From Chenopodium formosanum (lineage: Eukaryota > Streptophyta > Magnoliopsida > Caryophyllales > Amaranthaceae), in assembly GCA_024500155.1 (NCBI GenBank), contig CM044877.1, positions 24,198,001 through 24,262,000 on the forward strand: a DNA stretch of 64,000 nucleotides, written 5' to 3'. This document shows, piece after piece, positions 56,395 to 64,000 of this stretch. The notes beneath the pieces are model-generated. The model was given only the letters and a program-made list of their open reading frames with translations, ran no database searches and was not told the DNA's origin. A program made the position numbers and the translations under genes. Within the stretch, counting starts at the first letter, position 1; the number at the start of each line of letters is the position of its first letter.

Positions 56395-58334
56395 TTTGGG
56401 GATTATTTCAAGTGTTAATCCCCTAGCTTGAACCCGGCTGGGATCATACACTAAAGTACGGTGGCGTCCAAAGGGAAAGAAGATAAAGCAAAAGAGTCGC
56501 CAACAAGTTTTAGGAACTTGTAAACCGTTCACAGGGTGAAGGTTACACCCCTTAACGATCCAAGAGATCATCAACTCCATAAGGTCTTGAACCAAATAGG
56601 GTTCGGGGATGAAGGTACAAATCCAACCTAAAAGAGATAGAAGCTGCCTTAATAATAGGCCTCTACTTTATTCAGATCGTATTCATGTGCGCTTTCTGAC
56701 TAACATACAATCAATAGGATTAACCCTAAACCTGTTTATCTATGTTGGTTGAATATTAATGCACAAATAAATCTATTATTGATGATCACTTGAATTATAA
56801 TCATATTAACCCTAACAAGATTATTAATTATCTTATTAAGCGTGATTACAAGTACAAATTCCCTTTAAACATGCATAAAAGGCGTGATCAAGCAATAACA
56901 ATAAATATAATCAAGCAACATAATATAATCATCATAATAATAATTATAACAATCATAAAATTATAATCATAATCAAAACAATTATAAAAATAATCATGAA
57001 TCATGTTAAAGGATAATAATAATAGCAAGATCCTAGGCATGATACTAAAAAGATTAATAACAAACCCTAGCATGTCACTAAACAATAAAAATAAAAGCTT
57101 TAACCCTAACATGATACTAACAATCATAAATATTAGGAAGAACATAAAAGGCATCATAACAATCATACTCGATATTAAATTTACCCTAGACATGATACTA
57201 GGAATATCATAATAACAACTTAAACATGATTTCTACATCATAACATCAATAAAAACCATCAAAATACTTACTTTGATGTCTCGTACCTCTTTCTAATAAC
57301 AAAATACACACGTTAGTAACTTCAAGGAAAATAATAAATAAAACAACAATTAAATTAAATAATTGAAATAGAGATTTGGGACTAAACCCTCATAAATTAA
57401 ACCTTTCACGTCTAGGGCGAAGGCAGTTTTGAATAATGCTAGGTGTATCTAGATCTAATGAATGCGGAATTTTGTATTTGAGAGAAGTTAGTTTAGAAAA
57501 AAGAGAGAGAAAGAGAGTAATTAAGAGAAACTTGATGAGAGTTGGTAAAAATTCGTGATTGTAGATGAAAACTAATGATTGTTGATGAATGAAAACGAAG
57601 TTTTTACGACGTTATTTATAAAGAAAATCAGCCAAAAGATAAAATATCAAAACAGAGTTCTGACGCAAAAAACCGAGTTGGCGCCAAACGCTGACCTTGG
57701 CGCCAGACACCAAGGCTAGCGCTAGGCGCCAAGCGTAGCGCCAGGTGCTACAGTTGGAGTTTTGCGCTGACTCAGAAATTCACGCGTTTTCTTAAAATCA
57801 GATAGAAATTGCCGTACAGGAGGATAAAATCGTATTTTTCTCAAAATATGTTCTTTGATTCTAATTAAAACTCTGAAAAGTCAACAAAAGTCAATTTATC
57901 AATGCTAATTTAATTAGGAATGAAAAGAACCTTTTAGAAGACTAAAACCATTCCTAATATAATTAGGAATGATAAATCTATATTAGGCCCTCCTCTAGAT
58001 CATTGGGCCGCATATAAGGCTCAAACTGGGCCCAGTTCAGTAAAATGGCCATAACTTCCTCAATATTCATCGGAATTGGGCATATAATATATCGTTGGAA
58101 AGCTCCTGTCAAGCCCCATCCAACTACACTACTATTGGACCCATATCATGGACCAACCAAACTGGATTGGCTATTCTCTTAAAAAAAGTTTTCAAAAACA
58201 AAGAGAAGAGAAAAGAAATTAAAACTATCCGCAGCACTAAACTTTCCACACTTTCGCTTCATTCGATTATGATTCGACGTTAAAGGTACTCATCACTGGG
58301 TTTTGTTTTGGGGAGACACAAATGGGTGTCTACA
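56395..58334 (-). repeat. T3 5' LTR (right)
   Basis: Minus strand, 1940 bp, starting TGTAGACACCC at 58334. Its inner end has changed to CCCCAAA (normally CCACA). GC-motif cluster at 57772-57662, followed by TATAAATAA at 57620-57612. Confidence 0.9.
57612..57772 (-). promoter_or_regulatory. T3 LTR promoter
   Basis: Minus strand: GGCGCC/GGCGCTA units (57772-57662), then CTTTATAAATAACG (TATA at 57620-57612). Same layout as the T1 and T2 LTRs. Confidence 0.6.
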
Positions 58335-58339
58335 ACTAG

Positions 58340-59582
58340 GGTGGGACACGGATAAAGTTGTTGAATGGTTTGTCCCATCGGTATGGAGTTACCTGATACG
58401 ATGAAGGAGGATTTTCGGTACTGGTTTGGTACCCTGGTGTGCTGGTACTCGGTGAAAACTGGTTATGCGATACTACCACAACTCTCTCCCGTTTCAGCAA
58501 CTCTCTCCTGTTTCAATGAATTCGAGTATGGGTTCCTTTTGGAAAGTTCTTTAGTCTCTCTAGTTACAACCAAAATAGACGATGTTCTTATGGAAACTTC
58601 TATATCGCGCGCTTGCAGCCAAGGTGGAACTTAGTCATAGAGGGGTTCCGATTCAAGATGATTTCTGTGACCTTTGTAGGTCAGAAGTAGAGGACTTGCA
58701 ACATCTCTTTAGAATGTGCTTCAATGCACGAACGGTTTGGAGAGGTGGATGCCTCGGCATCCGCTCAGAATTTAATGGAGACCTTTCTTTCTCAGATTGG
58801 ATCCTAGAGTATATCCGACTTTTTATTAGTCAGGATGGGCCTTCCAATACTCGCTTAGGTACCTTTGTTGGTACGCTTTGGAGTCTGTGGTTATGTCGAA
58901 ACTCTAGAACCTTTCAGGAGTACAATGTTTGTCGGCCATTTTCTTTACAATTCGCGGACGTTATGAATGCTCATGCAATATTTGTTAGCACGGATGCTCT
59001 TGTGTGCACCCCCTATGCTGGGGGGGGGGGGGGGGGCGGCGGCGGTGCCTCTCCTCCGCCTGGTTTTTACATGGCTCGGTTGGGAAAGGGTACTCAAGGG
59101 CCAAATGCGCTTTCTCTACAAATTGATGGCTCTTGGTTTAAAGACTCTCTACAAGCAAGGATGGGTTGGTGCGTGGATAATGATGACCTGTTCGATGATC
59201 GGATCTTTGGTGGAAGTAACTTTTGGGTTTGTACCTCAGCTTTACATGCGGAGGCACTGGCGTGCATGTATGGGTTACAGTAGGCTGTGGATTGAGGTTT
59301 TCAGTCTTAATGGTATTCACTAATTCCTATAATCTTGTTTACCTTCTTCAGGGGAATGGTCATGGTAACATTGCTTACCTTTGGCTCATTCGCAAGATTA
59401 TTCTGCTTGGCTCTACCTTTCGTTAATGTTGTATACACAAGGCGGACCGCCACCGGGTTCATCGGGCTCATCAAATAGCGGGTGAAGCGTCGGTTAACTT
59501 TATTTGCTTTAATAGTAATAAATAGTCTGTTTGTATCTGTTGCCAAAAAAAAAAATAAAAAAAATAAAAAAAATAAAAAAAA
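58340..59582 (+). pseudogene. L1-type LINE, 3' part: zinc-binding region, RNase H and A-rich tail
   Basis: Continues the LINE broken at 47919. The zf-RVT-like region follows (about 58582-58760; KLLYRALAAKVELSHRG, C-x2-C and H-x3-C type spacing at CDLC…HLFRMC). Next is a plant L1-type RNase H (IDGSW, about 59125; ALHAEALACMYGLQ, about 59240-59283). A run of 17 G (59020-59036) lies in the linker between them. The element ends in A8-11 runs spaced by T (59545-59582), followed by AATTGTTT, matching the sequence before 45058. Confidence 0.8.
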
Positions 59583-60223
59583 TTGTTTGAATGAAATTTT
59601 CTAATGAGAAACACCGGTAATAAAAACAAAAAGCGTGAGGGAGTAATTCTTTTTTTTTTTCTTTTTTAAAAATAATAATTTTATACGCAAACCAACGCTA
59701 AACATGTTTAAATAGATTTATTTTTTATAAAATACCCTTGCTTTTTGAATTTGGTGATCTTCCCTTGCTTTTGTAATACTAAATGTGCCCTTAATCAATT
59801 CATACATAAAATCTACGAGTAGATCGCATTTCTAATTTTGAACACCTAGAATATTATTCTTATACTTCATAAGTTAGCGATAGATGGATGAAATTTTAAT
59901 GTTGTTGTAAAACCAACATAGTGAGACTATTGTACACAAATTTATACTTCCTCCGTTTTATTAATATTGCAACAATGAACTTTTTGTACTATTCATCATA
60001 CTTTGACAATATAATGTGATTTATACACTAAGCAAAATATAGTCAAATAAAATCTTGTTGGATTTGTTTGAAAATACTTTCACAATATCAACTTTTTATA
60101 ATTTTCTCTTAAACAAATATAGATACTAGTAGTTAGCATATAAATTGAGCTTTGAGATGCGTAATTTCATCCTTATAATGGAACAGAAGAACTACATAAC
60201 TCAAAATGTCCTTCAGTCAATTA
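59583..60223. other. Intergenic, with a Stowaway-like end
   Basis: AT-rich. At 59946 TACTTCCTCCGTTTTATTAATATTGCAAC resembles one end of a Stowaway-type MITE, but I find no matching inverse end. No gene. Confidence 0.4.
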
Positions 60224-60231
60224 TACGTGAC
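60224..60231 (+). promoter_or_regulatory. Possible ABA-response element (TACGTGAC)
   Basis: An ACGTG core about 430 bp upstream of the LEA-like ATG. Such cores are common in promoters of LEA genes, but one copy at this distance is weak evidence. Confidence 0.3.
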
Positions 60232-60599
60232 GGATTAGTCACTTACTCAGAGACAAAGGGGTAATAATACTTTATATATTTCCTCAGTCAAGATAATCAA
60301 AAGTACTGGCCCATGGTTTTTGTCCAGTTTTTAACTTAAAACAGCATATAACATTAATGTCATGAGCTTTTAGACCACTAAATAAAATTTGCTTCAGTGT
60401 ATATAGTATTCACATCATAATAAACGAGGCAAAATACATATAACAAAGTATTTAGATACCTTTTTGCTATAACCTTCACCAGTTAATGAATGCAAGAGAA
60501 TATATTCTTAGCTCATTATTCTAGTGCTATAAATTTAAGTATGCTGATCAAGAATAGCTTAAGCGTTTTTCAGTGATCACTAAACATCAAATTTCTCTC

Positions 60600-60607
60600 T
60601 ATATAAG
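60600..60607 (+). promoter_or_regulatory. TATA box of the LEA-like gene
   Basis: TATATAAG, preceded by a CT-rich stretch, 64 bp upstream of ATG 60664. This leaves room for a 5' untranslated region of about 30 bases. Confidence 0.6.
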
Positions 60608-60663
60608 CATAACATCGAGTTTATTTAGTAGATTATATCTTCGTTAATTTTGTTGTTTGAGAT

Positions 60664-61604
60664 ATGTCAAGGACTACCAAGCTCGTCGCACTGATGAACA
60701 TTACACGACTAAGGTGATCCTATAAACTATTCTTTCCATAAACTTCGAATGTATGTAGTCAATAATCGATCTAATGATTTGATAGTTTCTTGCTTATACT
60801 ATTCGTTATTTTATTTTTAATAATAAAGTGACTATGTATATTACGGTGCATAATCTTGCATATAAGTATGTATATAACTAATTAACTTGTCTATCATTTA
60901 CGTTACAATATGGCTTGTCTATTAATTCCAAGTCTATTTAAAGGGACGATGTTAATCGTTAAACTTTACACATATTATCTACCATTTTTATTTCAATGTT
61001 GATTTTTATATAATAAACTTTTCTTCTCAAAATCCTAGGTTCTTTTGCTTTACATTTGAATAAAAAGATTTTGTTTAAATTACTTTCATATAAACTATAC
61101 AAACATGTTCTAGTTTCTAGCACCGAGTATCCATATAAAATTGTACGTATATATGTACAATATTTTAATTTCTGTATATACATTATAAAATTATCATTAC
61201 TATGCAGGGAAGCTAGGAAGGCTGGTCATCAACACCACTACATGAGCCGATTTGCTGCCGTACAGGCAGCAGAATACGATCAAGGCCTCGAAAGGGAACA
61301 TACCAACATCGAAAGATTCGAGGAATATTACCTTAAAGAAGATACAGTAGTAGGAGGAATAATGTCTAGCAATAAGAATGACCATGAGAAAGAGGTGATG
61401 AAGGTGAACAAAGACTGGGTGCCACACCCACGCACCGGTATATACTTCCCCGAAGGACAAGATTGGGTGCTGAATGACGTCCCCGAAAATTCGGCTTCGC
61501 TAGGACAATCACAATATTGGCTAAGGAACATTCATGGAGCTGAAAAGCATGATCCTGATATGCTTTCAGCTGACCATTATTTCCTTACTCAACCTCATGA
61601 ATGA
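60664..61604 (+). CDS. Small LEA-like protein, two exons
   Basis: Exon 1 is 60664-60713 (MSRTTKLVALMNITRL…), donor AG|GTGATCC. Intron is 60714-61207 with acceptor TACTATGCAG. Exon 2 is 61208-61604 (stop included). The phase-2 junction rebuilds an Arg codon and gives 148 residues with no stop. The hydrophilic, charged protein has a basic N-terminus without acids (residues 1-17), which could be an organelle-targeting peptide. Around residues 90-105 it has W-x-P-x-P-x-T-G-x-Y-x-P, like the WxPDPVTGxYxP motif of LEA_3/SAG21-type proteins; the rest is less similar. Such proteins accumulate in drying seeds and under stress. The family assignment is tentative; the gene structure is better supported. 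It stands alone with its own TATA box. Confidence 0.7.
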
Positions 61605-62390
61605 TTTGATTAACATGCATGATATGCATGTACTTAAATTGAGCTACATACGTGTATTTCTAAATTTATAACTTATTCTTTCACGATTTTAGGACTCACT
61701 TAACTAATAGGGCAATAGTTAGTAGTAATAAAGTTCCCTAGTTTATCTGTTATAGGCTACTTATTTTGTGAGTTTACCTCATGATTTAGTAGAAAAGTCA
61801 ATTAAGTAGATAAATTTTTATGTATGCAGTTTGTCTAGCTATATACAGTAGTACGTTCGAGTACACTATAAAATGTTTACAAATTGCTCTCAAAGTCTAT
61901 TATATGCCGTTACAGTTGTTTAGATTAATACTACGGTACATCATTAATACTATGTAGTCATAAGGTAAATACAATTTTCTCGAGTAACAAAAACTTTTTC
62001 TTATATGACATTATCATAAATAAATTAATAATTTTGTCATTATTATGGGATCTATATGTAATTAATGGTAATTAGATAAATTTGTTGATTTATTTACGAA
62101 AATTTCATGAACACTATGAGAAACTGTGGAAAGCCTAGCAACTACCTTAGCATGTTATGACATGGTCCGATCGAACAACGGTTTGTTAAGGTTTGGTAGT
62201 GTTTCATTACATTCATATGCTCGAAATAAATTGATCAAACAAAGAATTTTATGCATTGACATGGTAGTACATTTGTCAAATCCATATCAATAATTGGGAC
62301 TTCACAACAATCTATTATATATTTTAATCACCATTAATAAGAAAAAAATAAATAAATAAACAGCTCTTTTAGAAAAAATAGAATTAAAAT
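61605..62390. other. Downstream region of the LEA-like gene, no gene seen
   Basis: AT-rich; will include the 3' untranslated region. No coding frame or repeat recognised. Confidence 0.4.
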
Positions 62391-62399
62391 TTGTGGTTT

Positions 62400-63220
62400 G
62401 GGTCGCACCAATAACGTGAGAGTGTAACTGTTCAACTCCACCACTTTCAATACACCAAGCAGGTTCCATCCACCTCAAACCATATGCCAATTAGGGGAGT
62501 ATCCCCTTAGCCTTATATAGTGGTGGTAACACTTGAATTATTTCAATGTGGGATTCGATATCACTACACTCCCCCTTTAGGGTTTGTTTTTCTTTTTTTT
62601 AATGTAGGACAAAAGAATGCTCACACGTGGGTTGTTCATGGGATCAACACTCCCCATCACATGTGAGTTGTCCATAATTTTTTGCCTAGTATATTTTTTG
62701 GTCCTTTAATATTGTATCAGAGGCAACATGTGATATAGAGGTCACGGGTTTGATTCTCATCCACCATTCCTTTTAAAGTGGAATATTTCGCACAGGGTAT
62801 GTGGGAGGCCCGTGTTGCATCCATATTTCAAGTCCAAAGGGCTTTTATGTGAGGGGGTGTGATAGAGCATAAAACATAATTCTAGGCCTCAATTATTAGT
62901 TTAATTTTTTGGTTAAAGTGGTCTTTTCACATGCTATTAGAGCCAGATTAGATTGTGTTGTGATCTAGGCCAATATTATGGACAACTCACATGTCAGGGA
63001 GAGTGTTGAGCTCATGAGAAAACCCACACGTGAGTGATGTGTTGTCCCACATTGAAAGAGTATAAAAGTGATGGAAAGTGTATCTCACAATGAAGAAACA
63101 AGAAAGTTGTGTCCACTTTATAAGGCTAAGGGGCTATTCCCCTCATAGACATATGCGTGGAACCTCCTTGGTTGTGTAAAGTGGATAGTTGTGAAGACTG
63201 TGGCCCAGACCCGTTTATCA
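62400..63220. repeat. Long imperfect inverted repeat
   Basis: The reverse complement of 62400-62690 resembles 62975-63220. Shared blocks in the same order include ATTATGGACAACTCACATGT, CCCACATTGAAA and ATAAGGCTAAGGGG. The centre (about 62700-62960) has CACGGGTTTGATTCTC and TATCAGAG-like motifs. Either two head-to-head copies of one short element or a single foldback element. Confidence 0.6.
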
Positions 63221-63543
63221 CTATATCATATCCCCTTCCTTTCTAAACAGTCTTATCCTCATACTACATATACTCTATTATATATTTAATTTTATGTACC
63301 TTTCTTCTATTTATTGTAATATAATGTTACTGTTAAATTGATGCTTTTTTATATAGCAAAAAAAGAAGGAAAGAAAGGAATTATACGTTCATTAAAGAGA
63401 GCGTAAAAATAAATCTCTCCCGCGATCAACTTTCCCCTCCCTTAATCCTTTATCCAACAAGAGAATTTACCCTCCTTACTTCTCTCTCTCTCTCTCTCTC
63501 TTTTTCCCTCCATTTCCTTCTATCCAAAAAAGTATAAACTCCC
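63221..63543. other. Intergenic, no gene seen
   Basis: AT-rich with a (CT)n run at about 63481-63502. Confidence 0.4.
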
Positions 63544-63546
63544 TAA

Positions 63547-63881
63547 GAGCATCTCCAATGGCAAGATACAATGCTATTGTAGCTTGCTTTTCCACATCAA
63601 TTTTTAAACTACAACACTTTTTAGCAACAAAAAGTTCCAATGGTAAGCTATAACATCTTGTAATTTGAAAAACATAAAATTTTAAAAAATAAAAAATAAT
63701 TGTACACATTTTATAATATGAGTGGAGTTTATTTATCTATTTTTTAATCAAGCAAATAGCTTGTTTGGGCTACAGTAGCTTGGATGGTGCTCAATTTTTT
63801 GTTCTCCAATGGTAAGCATGTACCTAGCAACTTTATTTATATTGCAAGTAAGTCCTTACAATTGATCCATTGGAGATGCTC
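63547..63881. mobile_element. Tourist-like (PIF/Harbinger) MITE
   Basis: Perfect 15-bp terminal inverted repeat GAGCATCTCCAATGG at both ends, flanked by TAA at 63544-63546 and 63882-63884. A 3-bp TWA duplication is typical of PIF/Harbinger MITEs. 335 bp, AT-rich, no coding capacity. Confidence 0.8.
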
Positions 63882-64000
63882 TAATTCAACTTGATTAATT
63901 TGAACTCCTCATGATATACACCATGTGTATTGAAATTAATTCCCAATTTCCTATAAGCAGTTATACATGAATGGAGAATCGGATATTACCATTTTTAAAG

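Larger units (their letters stand above)
47920..58334 (-). mobile_element. T3: non-autonomous gag-only relative of T1/T2
   Basis: Minus-strand element with a perfect 5-bp duplication ACTAG at 47915-47919 and 58335-58339. Order on its own strand: 5' LTR (right), primer site, leader with candidate intron, gag, unique spacer, tandem repeats, 3' LTR (left). Protease, RT, RNase H, integrase and both antisense genes are absent. The non-coding landmarks that border them in T1/T2 remain: the post-integrase block at about 51700-51800, the inter-gene block at about 51180 and a GC-motif cluster at 50760-50870. It would depend on proteins of another element. Confidence 0.88.

Noticed and set aside
59946..60140. 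Complete Stowaway MITE
   Set aside because: Only one TIR-like end (CTTCCTCCGTTTTATTAATA) is present.
62700..62790. Primer site and internal region of a TRIM or a further SINE (TATCAGAGGC, CACGGGTTTGATTC)
   Set aside because: Motifs are only partial and no direct LTR pair or target duplication is visible; the inverted-repeat description fits better.

Overview
The window is nuclear DNA of a flowering plant, probably a eudicot; the species cannot be told from sequence alone. It holds nested LTR retrotransposons of the Ty3/gypsy Tat/Ogre type, a Mutator-like (MULE) transposase gene, an L1-type LINE, tRNA-derived SINEs, MITEs and only one ordinary-looking cellular gene. That gene is a small two-exon, LEA-like gene near the right end (60664-61604).

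Layout. T1 (1-19287, + strand, about 265 bp of its 5' LTR lies outside the window) and T2 (20584-37509, + strand) are two copies of the same retrotransposon family. Each has LTRs of about 1.95 kb starting TGTAG, a tRNA-Arg primer site, a GC-motif-rich leader, and a decayed gag-protease-RT-RNase H-integrase region. Between integrase and the 3' LTR each carries two genes on the OPPOSITE strand: one with a plant mobile domain (PMD), six exons in T2, and one resembling DUF7745 plant proteins, two exons in T2. Both elements sit in one MULE transposase gene, whose pieces lie at 19288-20583 and 37510-38600. T2 lies inside a MULE intron and is bounded by a CGAAC repeat. A decayed GRF zinc-finger gene (39202-39764, - strand) lies just beyond the MULE.

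From 40.9 to 45 kb there is a dense series of small elements: two SINEs with 12-13 bp target-site duplications, a foldback element built from an inverted minisatellite, an element with TIRs of about 120 bp, and a Stowaway MITE. A 5'-truncated LINE (45058-47919 and 58340-59582) is split by T3 (47920-58334, - strand, 5-bp duplication ACTAG). T3 is a non-autonomous relative of T1/T2. It keeps LTRs, primer site, leader and a 701-codon open gag frame, but has lost protease, RT, RNase H, integrase and both antisense genes.

The most interesting signal is a shared regulatory architecture in this retrotransposon family. Clusters of a palindromic GGCGCC/GGCGCTA-type motif lie just upstream of a TATA box at three promoters: the LTR promoter (sense) and the promoters of both antisense genes. 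Further clusters lie in the leader and in the spacer where the sense and antisense genes converge. Together with spliced antisense genes whose introns are all phase 0, this suggests an element with two opposing, co-ordinately controlled transcription programmes.

Nearly all transposon proteins here are broken by stops, frameshifts or lost splice sites. Exceptions at the level of an open frame are the T3 gag and the LEA-like gene.
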